Notes under the pieces: generated by a model
The model's database searches: none
The model's input: only the letters and a program-made list of their open reading frames with translations
Told to the model about the DNA's origin: nothing
Made by a program: the position numbers and the translations under genes
Shown: positions 1 through 7,430 of the stretch, in pieces
Layout: each line of letters opens with the position of its first letter
Position numbering within the stretch: the first letter of the stretch is position 1
Assembly (NCBI RefSeq): GCF_946481715.1
Contig: NZ_CAMLOV010000108.1
Span: forward strand, 1 to 19,311
Length of the DNA: 19,311 bases
Origin: an uncultured Mucilaginibacter sp.
GTDB lineage: Bacteria; Bacteroidota; Bacteroidia; Sphingobacteriales; Sphingobacteriaceae
Direction: 5' to 3'

Positions 1-2982
1 TACATACACACGCAGGCGCTCTATTTTAAACCTATTGGTTAATGCTTTTGGCAGTGTATAACCCACCACCACGTTTTTAAGGCGGATGAATGAGCCGTCC
101 TCCAGGTAGCGGCTGTTTTGCTCGATGTTGTAGTTATTGCCAACGCTGGTTACACGCGGTGTATTGGTAATTTGGCCGGGTGCTGTCCAGCGGCTTAGCT
201 GGCTGGCTAAAATAGACCGGGAAGCATCGCGGGTGCCGCCGCCTTCTAAAATGTATTTATTGAAGTTGAACACGCTGTTACCGTATTGAAACGAAACGAA
301 TGCGCTTAAATCAAAATCGCGGTAGGTAAAGGTGTTGGTGATACCGCCATAAAATTTAGGGAGCAAGGTACCCAGCAGCACGCGGTCTGCAGAGGTTACT
401 GTTGTACCATCAGCATGCTGAAAAACGGCGTTACCGGTTTGTGGGTCTACATACAATTGCTTGTACAGCCAAAAGCTTTGCAGCGGGGCGCCCTGTACAT
501 CGCGCAGGTATTCGCGGGCTTCAAAAGTGATGGGGCTGGCCAGTTTTTCGGCCTTATTTACGTTGCGGGAGATGTTGAAATTGGTTGTCCATTCAAACTT
601 ATCTATTTTTATATTGGTTGAATTAATGCCGATCTCGATACCTTTATTACTTATCTCACCGGCATTGGCCAGGGTGCTTAAGTAACCGGTTGATGTAGGC
701 ACCGGCAAATTCAGCAAAGCATTTTTGGTGTATTTATAATACCCGGTAAGGTCAATCAAAATACGATTGTTGAATAACCCCAGGTCGATGCCCGCATTGT
801 AGGTGGTGGTAGTTTCCCACTTTAAATCGGGGTTAGCTAATTGTGCCGGGGCAGTACCTGCTTTAGAACCACTGGTTAGGTTATCCGGGTATTGCGCCGT
901 GCCCGACCATAAACCTTGTGCTGCATAATCATTCAACCCGTTTTGGTTACCGGCCTGCCCAACGCTTGCGCGAAATTTCAAATCGGATATGGTTTTATTA
1001 TCTTTCAGGAAACCTTCCTCTTTTATCCGCCATGCAGCGCCCACTGCCGGGAAATAGCCCCAGCGGTTGTTAGCGCCGAACTTGGACGAACCATCTGCCC
1101 TGATAGATCCTTCGAAATAATACTTCTCGCTGATGTTATAGTTTACACGGCCGAAAAATGAGGCGATGGTTGATTTTGATTTATTTTCGGTCGAGGTGCG
1201 TACCGCTGCGGCAGATATCTCTTTAAAGGAATTATTTGGGAAGCCATACCCTGTAGCACCTGTAGCATCAAGCGTAGTGGTTTGGATACTATTACCAATT
1301 AATACATTTAAGCTTTGATGCCCGCCAAGATCTTTGGTGTAGGATAAAGTTTGTTCGTTTTGAAAAATAGTGTAATTGGTAATAACGGAGTTTTTGTATC
1401 CCCCCGGAAAGGTGGTACCACCGGTGATGGTTTGGTCATTAAAGTATTCGCCTTCCTTATAAATATCGTAATCCAGCCCTACCGAGGTTTTAAATTTAAG
1501 TCCCGGCAGTAATTTCACTTCCAAAAACTGGTTGCCAACGTAACGGGTGCTGATGGTGGATATATCAGTAATATCCGTATTGATCAAATTCTCGACGTTT
1601 TCATACAGCGAGCCACGGGCAAGGGTACCGTCAGCATTGTAAATGGGCAGGTAAGTTGGCGAATGGAGTGCAGCTAATAAATGCCCGGCAGCTTGCCCTG
1701 CACCATTGCGCACCTGTTGGCGGATGGAATGATAAACGCCGTTGCTGGAGCCGAGCGTAAAGTATTTGCTTAGTTTGACATCAAAGTTGAGCTTTACGCT
1801 TGCCCGTTTAAAATCTGCCGGTATTAAAATAGCTTGCTGGTCGGTGTAGCCTGTTCCTATATAATACCTCAGTTTGGCGCTACCTCCGGTAACATTCAGA
1901 TCGTAATTCTGCACTTTGGCGGTGCGTAATTCCTCGCTCACCTTGTCATAGGTTTGCTGCTCCTCGGGGGTACCTCTTCCGGCCACGCCGTTGATCACCT
2001 CACTTGCCGGGCGGAACGGCCTGTTGGCAACAGTTTGGTTAAGGGCAGGGTTATCAATGCCCGAGTTTATCCACTGCTCGTTTACCAGTGCTGCGTGCTC
2101 GGGGCCGGTAGTGAGTTTCCACAACCGGCTTTTATCCGCCCACTGGAAACCATTGTATGTACTTAAGTTGAATCTGGGCTTTTCAGAACCATACTCGCCG
2201 CGCTTGGTGGTTACCAAAACCACCCCGTTTGATGCACGGGAGCCATATATGGCAATGGCGCTGGCATCTTTTAATACCTCGATACTTTCAATATCGGCAG
2301 GGTTGATATCCGCAAGCGGAGAAGTCTTTTTGCCGCCCAGGTCAATAGTCGCCAGGGAGTTATTATTTGCTATTATACCGTCTATTACAAAAAGCGGGTC
2401 GTTACTGGCGTTGATAGATGCGGCGCCGCGCACGATGATGCGCACACCTTCGCCCGGCATACCCGACATGGTGTTCACCTGCACGCCGGGAGCCTTACCT
2501 TGTATCTGTGCATCAAAGCTGGCAACCGGCGTATTTTTGGTTTCCTGTGCGCCTATTTTACTTACCGAACCAATAAGGCTTTTACGCGTTTGGGTGCCAT
2601 AGCCTACCACAACCACATCGTTTAACTGGTTGAGGCTGGCCTTGAGTTTTATTTCTACCGGGCTGCCATCTACCACCAGTTCCTGTTTATCAAAGCCGGT
2701 AAAAGTAACAATCAGCGTGTACGGGAATTTTTGGCCGGTAATGAAACTAAAGCGGCCGTTAGCATCAGCTGCAACTGCGTGTGTAGTACCCTTTATAGTT
2801 ATTACTGCGCCGGGCAGTGGTTCTGTAGTAACCGCATCTATTACTCGGCCACTGAGTTTTGAATTAATTATTGGTATTGTTGGCGTTTGCGCCGATGCTA
2901 TAAATGAAATTAAATTTAAGAACGCAAAAAGAGAAAACAAGAGCGGTATCCGCGAAGATTTGGCATGGATAAATATTTCCAT
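1..2982 (-). CDS. SusC/RagA-family TonB-linked outer-membrane receptor (3' end outside window)
   Basis: This is an outer-membrane TonB-dependent transporter of the SusC type, which imports oligosaccharides or other nutrients together with a SusD lipoprotein lid. The first 994 residues are present and the frame is still open at the left edge, so roughly the last beta-strands are missing. It begins with a signal peptide (cleavage near ASA-Q at residue 32), then a carboxypeptidase-regulatory-like beta-sandwich (about 42-115), the Asn-Asp-Val-Val-Val-Val-Gly-Tyr-Gly-Thr segment (121-130) typical of SusC, a plug domain (about 130-260, with DPLFVIDG and YGSRASNGVVLVTTKRG), and then barrel sequence. 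There is no N-terminal STN domain, so direct signalling to an anti-sigma factor is unlikely. The ATG at 2982 is the only in-frame start close to the signal peptide; there is no clear Shine-Dalgarno. The substrate cannot be told. A susD partner is expected further left. The family is certain. Confidence 0.95.
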   Translation of the reverse strand, partial: MEIFIHAKSSRIPLLFSLFAFLNLISFIASAQTPTIPIINSKLSGRVIDAVTTEPLPGAVITIKGTTHAVAADANGRFSFITGQKFPYTLIVTFTGFDKQELVVDGSPVEIKLKASLNQLNDVVVVGYGTQTRKSLIGSVSKIGAQETKNTPVASFDAQIQGKAPGVQVNTMSGMPGEGVRIIVRGAASINASNDPLFVIDGIIANNNSLATIDLGGKKTSPLADINPADIESIEVLKDASAIAIYGSRASNGVVLVTTKRGEYGSEKPRFNLSTYNGFQWADKSRLWKLTTGPEHAALVNEQWINSGIDNPALNQTVANRPFRPASEVINGVAGRGTPEEQQTYDKVSEELRTAKVQNYDLNVTGGSAKLRYYIGTGYTDQQAILIPADFKRASVKLNFDVKLSKYFTLGSSNGVYHSIRQQVRNGAGQAAGHLLAALHSPTYLPIYNADGTLARGSLYENVENLINTDITDISTISTRYVGNQFLEVKLLPGLKFKTSVGLDYDIYKEGEYFNDQTITGGTTFPGGYKNSVITNYTIFQNEQTLSYTKDLGGHQSLNVLIGNSIQTTTLDATGATGYGFPNNSFKEISAAAVRTSTENKSKSTIASFFGRVNYNISEKYYFEGSIRADGSSKFGANNRWGYFPAVGAAWRIKEEGFLKDNKTISDLKFRASVGQAGNQNGLNDYAAQGLWSGTAQYPDNLTSGSKAGTAPAQLANPDLKWETTTTYNAGIDLGLFNNRILIDLTGYYKYTKNALLNLPVPTSTGYLSTLANAGEISNKGIEIGINSTNIKIDKFEWTTNFNISRNVNKAEKLASPITFEAREYLRDVQGAPLQSFWLYKQLYVDPQTGNAVFQHADGTTVTSADRVLLGTLLPKFYGGITNTFTYRDFDLSAFVSFQYGNSVFNFNKYILEGGGTRDASRSILASQLSRWTAPGQITNTPRVTSVGNNYNIEQNSRYLEDGSFIRLKNVVVGYTLPKALTNRFKIERLRVYV

Positions 2983-3237
2983 ATATTTAACATGGTTAAG
3001 TGAATGATGAATTTTGTTTGCTTGGCTGAGAATGAAGGCTGGCGTGTGATTGCCGTTACGTAGCCGGCCTTTCATTTGTATAACCGGCAAGGCTTCCTTG
3101 CCGGTTTTTTTATTCTATGTTCTATTTAACACATGGCTTTAATATCTTGAATGCTTTGGGGGATTTCTTTGGGCAGCAGCCTACAGCATTTGAATATTGC
3201 TGTTTTAATTAACCGCCGGTTTGCTAAGGTGATTTTA
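2983..3237 (-). promoter_or_regulatory. Long structured leader between the leader peptide and the SusC start
   Basis: These 255 nt hold no other ORF. Read on the minus strand, there is AACCGGCGG (3219-3211), a short ACAGCA/TGCTGT hairpin, then a perfect 11-bp hairpin AACCGGCAAGG/CCTTGCCGGTT (3106-3082), then a GGCCGGC element (near 3063-3069). The CCGGTT arm of the strong hairpin can pair either with its own AACCGGC partner or with the AACCGGC just after the leader-peptide stop, so two structures exclude each other. This is the layout expected of an attenuation or riboregulatory leader, but the minus-strand hairpin has no U-tract, so any termination would probably be Rho-dependent, or the control would be on translation. 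Function is inferred only. Confidence 0.45.
3082..3111 (+). terminator. Intrinsic terminator facing the plus strand inside the SusC leader
   Basis: A perfect 11-bp stem, AACCGGCAAGG (3082-3092) and CCTTGCCGGTT (3096-3106) with a CTT loop, is followed on the plus strand by a run of seven T (3105-3111). That is a textbook intrinsic terminator for rightward transcription. No plus-strand gene precedes it, because the SusC gene runs leftward from 2982, so it would end an antisense transcript covering the start of the SusC gene. On the minus strand it has A residues upstream and no T-run downstream, so it should not terminate SusC transcription by itself. Confidence 0.6.
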
Positions 3238-3342
3238 TTAGCAACAACATATCAAACACATACCTGTGCGGGCAGGCATTGGTTGATTTAAGGCAGCTAC
3301 TCCGGGAAGAGCAGCATTATTATTTAGTAGATTATCTTTCAT
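3238..3342 (-). CDS. Cys-rich upstream leader peptide of the SusC gene (34 aa)
   Basis: A short ORF, ATG at 3342-3340 and TAA at 3240-3238, lies in the leader of the SusC gene on the same strand, 255 nt before its start. The 34-residue product starts MKDNLLNNN, has a Pro/Ala-rich middle and ends RTGMCLICCC-stop, with cysteines at residues 29, 32, 33 and 34. It sits only about 6 nt after the expected transcription start of a strong-looking TTTG-N20-TATGTTTG promoter, so it would be nearly leaderless and is the first ORF ribosomes meet. Clustered cysteine codons immediately before the stop are the hallmark of leader peptides that sense charged tRNA-Cys (known in actinobacterial sulfur-gene attenuation) or, through the thiols, metals. 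The role here is inferred; no SD sequence is visible, and chance origin is possible. Confidence 0.6.
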   Translation of the reverse strand: MKDNLLNNNAALPGVAALNQPMPARTGMCLICCC

Positions 3343-3352
3343 GTTGCGGGGG

Positions 3353-3384
3353 CAAACATAAATATTAATTTTTAATCTACCAAA
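3353..3384 (-). promoter_or_regulatory. Bacteroidota-type promoter for the leader peptide and SusC gene
   Basis: On the minus strand a TTTG (3384-3381) is followed after exactly 20 nt by TATGTTTG (3360-3353), which fits the Bacteroidota consensus TTTG-N19-21-TAnnTTTG completely. Transcription should start near 3348, about 6 nt before the leader-peptide ATG, giving a 5' leader of about 365 nt before the SusC start. A second TAnnTTTG match (TAGATTTG) overlaps the upstream TTTG but has no good partner element. Confidence 0.7.
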
Positions 3385-3430
3385 TCTATAGACTAAGTAT
3401 TTAATATATTTGATTATTGAAAGCTTTTGT

Positions 3431-3478
3431 AAAAGCCCTGCGTTGTTGCGACACTTGAACAGGCAAGGGTTAGCTTTT
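3431..3478 (-). terminator. Possible weak terminator after the three-gene kinase operon
   Basis: On the minus strand, just after the stop of the receiver/H-box gene, AAAAGC...CCCTTGC (3478-3463) can fold back on GCAGGGCTTTT (3441-3431), giving an imperfect hairpin with a large loop that ends in CTTTTAC. The stem is bulged and the T-run is short. It lies between the kinase operon and the SusC promoter, where a terminator is expected. Confidence 0.3.
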
Positions 3479-3499
3479 ATTTTGCAATTTTAAAAGCCA

Positions 3500-4159
3500 T
3501 TAAACAGATCGCTGGTAATCAGCCTTACTGGTTTTATCAGTTATGCTGCGAATCACCTCATCCAGTTCGTTGGCAGATAGCAGCAGGAATTTTAACATGG
3601 TTGCGCGTTCGTCTGCGTCGGCGGTATCGGTAATTAACGGGATAAGGCCCATTATACGCGCTAATGGCGCACGTACGATATGGGATTGTATCCATGAGAT
3701 CTCTTTCAGCCGGTCATTCTGGTTTTCGATTGCTTTAATGTACTCCTGGAGAGCAGTTGCTATCTTTTTACGTTCGATACTATAGATAATGCTTTTAAAT
3801 AATGAAAGAGCGGTCAATTCTTCCTTTAAGATGTAGTCAACAACGCCAAGTGAGAGCGATTTTACGCTGAAATCAAAGTCGGCATAGCCGGTTAAAACGA
3901 TTACAGGGGAATGATTGCTTGCATCTATTATATCTTTAATAAGCGGTTCGCCGGTTCTGTCTGGCAAAGAAAGGTCTAACAGCACAACGTCAAACCTGAT
4001 GCCTTCGGCACCTAACAAAGCCTTTGCAGATGTAAAATCCACTGCATGCACCACCTCCGGCGCTTCAATTTGCTCAAATAAAAAGTCTTCAACGAGGGTG
4101 AAATCGCCGGGGTTATCTTCAATAACCAAAATTTTGTATGTGCCTTTATTGGGTCCCAT
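3500..4159 (-). CDS. Response regulator receiver fused to a histidine-kinase-like H-box helix
   Basis: The 219-residue cytoplasmic protein has an N-terminal CheY-like receiver with acidic pair Glu14-Asp15, phospho-acceptor Asp62 in LLDLSLPD, Thr90 and Lys112. After about residue 125 a helical segment follows containing WIQSHIVRAPLARIMGLI, which is the H-box of a HisKA-type dimerisation domain with His160 in the acceptor position. No ATP-binding domain follows, so the protein cannot autophosphorylate. It could pass phosphate between Asp62 and His160, or act as a docking partner. Start choice: ATG 4159-4157 gives a TGATG overlap with the stop of the preceding regulator; a GTG three bases earlier (4162) is the alternative. 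It is the last gene of the kinase-regulator-regulator operon. The receiver is certain; the H-box reading is likely but its activity is inferred. Confidence 0.9.
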   Translation of the reverse strand: MGPNKGTYKILVIEDNPGDFTLVEDFLFEQIEAPEVVHAVDFTSAKALLGAEGIRFDVVLLDLSLPDRTGEPLIKDIIDASNHSPVIVLTGYADFDFSVKSLSLGVVDYILKEELTALSLFKSIIYSIERKKIATALQEYIKAIENQNDRLKEISWIQSHIVRAPLARIMGLIPLITDTADADERATMLKFLLLSANELDEVIRSITDKTSKADYQRSV

Positions 4160-4587
4160 CACCTATTTTCAAAGGGTATGGTCACAATATTGATCCAAAA
4201 GTCTTCTATTTTGGCAACGGCTTTTATAAAATCGTTCACGTCAATAGGCTTCGTTATATAGCAGTTCACATGTTCTTTATAAGCAACAAGTATATCCTTC
4301 TCCGAAGACGATGTGGTAAGCATAATAACCGGGATTTGTTTAAAATCATTATGTTTTTTTATATAGGTAAGCACTTCATGCCCGCTTTTTTTGGGGAGAT
4401 TAACATCAAGCAACACAAGGTCTGGTTTTTGTCCGCCCTTCGCAAGTGCCTCAAAGTAATCCATTGCAGCCTTACCATCTTTTATCACGGTCACATCATT
4501 CACTATCTTGCTGTCTTCCAACGCCTCGGTTGTGAGTAGTATGTCGCCCTCGTTATCTTCAATGAGTAATATGTGTATCGATTTCAT
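4159..4587 (-). CDS. Single-domain response regulator, CheY/Rcp1-like
   Basis: A 142-residue stand-alone receiver. It has Glu10-Asp11, phospho-acceptor Asp61 in LLDVNLPKKSG, Thr91 and Lys113 followed by cis-Pro114. The sequence style (IEDNEGDILL, LPKKSGHEVL, IPVIMLTTSS) is that of the Rcp1-type regulators paired with PAS/phytochrome-class kinases. No output domain is present, so it must act through protein contacts or as a phosphorelay intermediate. It begins 2 nt after the stop of the kinase gene and its TGA overlaps the ATG of the next receiver gene, so the three are almost surely co-transcribed and translationally coupled. The likely phosphodonor is the upstream PAS kinase. Confidence 0.95.
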   Translation of the reverse strand: MKSIHILLIEDNEGDILLTTEALEDSKIVNDVTVIKDGKAAMDYFEALAKGGQKPDLVLLDVNLPKKSGHEVLTYIKKHNDFKQIPVIMLTTSSSEKDILVAYKEHVNCYITKPIDVNDFIKAVAKIEDFWINIVTIPFENR

Positions 4588-4589
4588 GG

Positions 4590-7238
4590 CTAAAGATTTT
4601 TTAAAATTGTGAAGTAAAAGTCACAACCGGCACCCTCGGTAGATTCTACCCATATTTTGCCGCCCAAACTCTCAACTATTTTTTTGGTTACTGCAAGCCC
4701 CATTCCTGTACCCGAATATTCATTTTTACCGTGCAGGCGTTGAAAAATGATAAATATTTTCTCAAAGTATTCTGAATCTATGCCAATGCCATTGTCTTTT
4801 ACTGCAAAACACCAGTGTGTATCATTGTCATTGCACGTAATGTGAATCAAAGGCACCACGCCGCTACGGCTATATTTTAAACTGTTGCTGATTAGGTTTT
4901 GGAATACCTGGCGTAAACTTGTTTTGTAAGCCACCATAACAGGCAATCCTTCAAATAGTACCTTTGCGTGCTTCTCGTCAATTTGCTTACGGTAAAGCGC
5001 TAATATGTCTTTAATAAGTGTATTGATATCAACTTCTTCAAGCTTGTCTTCCAATTTACCTACACGCGAAAACTCCAACAGGTCTAATATGATCTGCCGC
5101 ATCCTCTTAGCGCCATCCACAGCAAAATGGATGTATTGTTTGCCTTTGTCGTCAATAATGGCATTGTACTTCCTTTCTAACTGGGTTAAGAAACTGGTAA
5201 CCATCCTCAGTGGCTCCTGCAGATCGTGTGATGCTACGTAGGCAAATTGTTCCAGTTCGGCATTGGAAATGGCTAATTCTTTAGCTTGAATCCTTAGATT
5301 TTTATTTAATTCTAAAAGTTTAATGTCATGTAATTTCCGCTCGGTAATATCTTTAAAATAAACCGATAGCCCCCTGTTTGATGGATAAGCGCTTATCTCG
5401 TACCATTTTTGCAAAGGCGGGTAATAATCTTCAAAATGAGCAGGTTCCTGGCTTTCCATGGCCTGCATATAATTTTTATAGGAATTGGACGCTACCGAAT
5501 CATTAAATACCTCCCAAAGGTTGTTATTAAGCATTTCCGTCTTCGATTTGCCTAACACAACTTCTGCTACTTTATTCCAATAGGTAACTGTCCAATTTTT
5601 ATCAACCGCAAAAAAAGCGTCAGCTATACTTTCTAAAATTGTGTTTTTCTCAATTAATGTTGCCTGGGTTTGCAATTCAGCTTCCTTGCGGATGTTAATG
5701 TCCTGGCAGCTGCCATAAAGCCTTACGCATACACCACCTGCAAATTCGGCATCGCCAATAACGCGTACCCATTTAACTATCCCTGCCGGAGAGTGCACCT
5801 CAAGTTCCTCGTCCCATGGAGTGCCGTGTTCCATCGCATTTTTTATCACTTTAAGTACAGTATCCCTGCTTTTCCCCTCTTTATACAAGCTTACGCCTAA
5901 TTCAAGCGTGGGCTCAAAACTACTATCAACGCGTAGTATTTCTTTGGTAATAGCCGACCAATAAACCGTTTGTTTTTTTAAATCTATTTCCCAGTTCCCT
6001 ATGTGCGCAAGGCTGGTAGCCTGGTCAGCCTTTTCAGTTTGTGTTTTAAGGGCCTGCTCCGCAAGCTTTATTTCGGTAATGTCTGATATGAGCGAATAAA
6101 ACCCCCTTACTATGCCGCCCTGTTTATCGGGCAAATACTGTGTATAAGTGTAAATTGTCTTCCCGTCTTTCTTTACAAAGGCCCTTTCAAAACTCTGAGG
6201 CGTACCGTTCAGCACGCCTTTGATGTAAGGTTCATAAGATGCAAACTCATCAACGCTTAACATTTCCTGTTTGTGCATACCGTGCATTTGCTGCGGTGTC
6301 ATTTCAAACCAATCAAGCAAGGTTTTATTGGCAAACAGGCAATGTAAGTCTGTAGTCCAATAGGCAATCATTGCAGGCAGATTGTCGGTAATGGTTTTAA
6401 TAAAACGGCTGTTTTCTAAAACTTTTTCCTGCCTTATCTTCCGTTGGGTGATATCGCTTCTTATTGCAACGTATTGGTACGGTTTGCCAGCCTCATTCAG
6501 GAATGGAACAATAGTAGTATCAACCCAGTAATAACTGCCGTCTTTTGCCTTATTCTTTAATTCCCCTTTCCAGATATTACCTTTAGCAATGGTTGTCCAT
6601 ATGTTTTTAATAAACGCTTTATCGTGATGAGATGAGTTAATAATACGATGATCCTGCCCAAGCAACTCTTCCCTCGAGTATTTTGAGATGCTGCAAAAAT
6701 TGTCGTTTACGTGGTTTATTAAGCCTTTGTGGTCGGTTATAGCCACGATAGCAGATTCATCAAGCGCATATTTATAGTCCGACAGTTCATGAAGCGACTG
6801 CCGCAGCGCAGTCTCAATATTCTTTTGAGCCGATATGTCTCTAAAATTGCATATGATACCTCTTACATCTGCATCATGCAGCATGTTGGTAAATGTAGCG
6901 TCTATCCAAATAAAATGGCCCAAAAAGTGTTTTGTCCGGAATGTAAAGCTCACAGGTAAGCCCGGATTGGCGAGTACCCTATCCAATTTTTCGCGGACGA
7001 TTTTTATGTCATCCGGATGCGTCAAATCGTTTATTGAATTTTCGGAAATGTCGGCACGTTTCCATCCAACAATATGCTCTGCCGATGGGCTGCGATAAAG
7101 CACCTTCAGCTTTCTATCAAAAAGAGTTATCCCGGAATGGCTGTTTTCTATCAGTTTCTGAAAAAGCTTGTTACCGCCAAAAACATGAGGAAATTCATTA
7201 TTCCATTGGGGTGGGTCTGTTTTGGGTGACACTGTCAT
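4590..7238 (-). CDS. Soluble multi-PAS sensor histidine kinase
   Basis: An 882-residue cytoplasmic histidine kinase with no signal peptide or membrane segment. About five PAS/PAC units precede the catalytic core: roughly 24-137, 150-266, 276-390, 405-518 and 530-636, each ending in a PAC-like stretch such as RDISAQK, SDITQRK, SDITEIK, QDINIRK and KDITERK. The HisKA domain carries His671 in YVASHDLQEPLR, the H-box of the phytochrome/BphP-like kinases. The HATPase has the N-box around Asn785 (NLISNSLKYS), G1 DNGIGID (815-821), the F-box around IFIIFQRL and G2 GTGMGL (843-848). There is no GAF/PHY chromophore module, so this is not a phytochrome despite the H-box; the ligand may be a small molecule, redox cofactor or oxygen. 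It is the first gene of an operon with two receivers. The ATG at 7238 is chosen because PAS homology begins soon after. Confidence 0.95.
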   Translation of the reverse strand: MTVSPKTDPPQWNNEFPHVFGGNKLFQKLIENSHSGITLFDRKLKVLYRSPSAEHIVGWKRADISENSINDLTHPDDIKIVREKLDRVLANPGLPVSFTFRTKHFLGHFIWIDATFTNMLHDADVRGIICNFRDISAQKNIETALRQSLHELSDYKYALDESAIVAITDHKGLINHVNDNFCSISKYSREELLGQDHRIINSSHHDKAFIKNIWTTIAKGNIWKGELKNKAKDGSYYWVDTTIVPFLNEAGKPYQYVAIRSDITQRKIRQEKVLENSRFIKTITDNLPAMIAYWTTDLHCLFANKTLLDWFEMTPQQMHGMHKQEMLSVDEFASYEPYIKGVLNGTPQSFERAFVKKDGKTIYTYTQYLPDKQGGIVRGFYSLISDITEIKLAEQALKTQTEKADQATSLAHIGNWEIDLKKQTVYWSAITKEILRVDSSFEPTLELGVSLYKEGKSRDTVLKVIKNAMEHGTPWDEELEVHSPAGIVKWVRVIGDAEFAGGVCVRLYGSCQDINIRKEAELQTQATLIEKNTILESIADAFFAVDKNWTVTYWNKVAEVVLGKSKTEMLNNNLWEVFNDSVASNSYKNYMQAMESQEPAHFEDYYPPLQKWYEISAYPSNRGLSVYFKDITERKLHDIKLLELNKNLRIQAKELAISNAELEQFAYVASHDLQEPLRMVTSFLTQLERKYNAIIDDKGKQYIHFAVDGAKRMRQIILDLLEFSRVGKLEDKLEEVDINTLIKDILALYRKQIDEKHAKVLFEGLPVMVAYKTSLRQVFQNLISNSLKYSRSGVVPLIHITCNDNDTHWCFAVKDNGIGIDSEYFEKIFIIFQRLHGKNEYSGTGMGLAVTKKIVESLGGKIWVESTEGAGCDFYFTILKNL

Positions 7239-7303
7239 AACTGTGATGGGAATAATTCTATTCCTTGTTTAAGGCTAGTATAAAGTTAGGTATTTATGAG
7301 GAA

Positions 7304-7338
7304 CAAAAATTATTTATCCCATTCGTATGCCTCGCAAT
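7304..7338 (-). promoter_or_regulatory. Possible promoter of the PAS-kinase operon
   Basis: On the minus strand TTG (7337-7335) precedes TAATTTTTG (7312-7304) by 22 nt. The second element is one base longer than the TAnnTTTG consensus, so the match is imperfect. Position, about 65 nt before the kinase ATG, is reasonable. Confidence 0.3.
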
Positions 7339-7430
7339 CCCTGTTCATTTTGTTCATTATCTATAAGTAAAGGAAATTTACATCTGTTTTAAATTAAATA
7401 CGTGGCAGCAAAATAAATCCAAAGCAGACA

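Noticed and set aside
1991..2602. 203-codon plus-strand open frame and other plus-strand frames opposite the SusC gene
   Set aside because: They are shadows of the conserved SusC plug and barrel coding sequence on the other strand.
3082..3106. Intrinsic terminator of SusC transcription (attenuator proper)
   Set aside because: On the SusC strand the hairpin is not followed by a U-tract; the T-run lies on the other strand only.
4590..7238. Phytochrome light sensor
   Set aside because: The H-box and the Rcp1-like partner suggest it, but there is no GAF/PHY chromophore-binding domain or bilin-attachment Cys context; all sensory units read as PAS.
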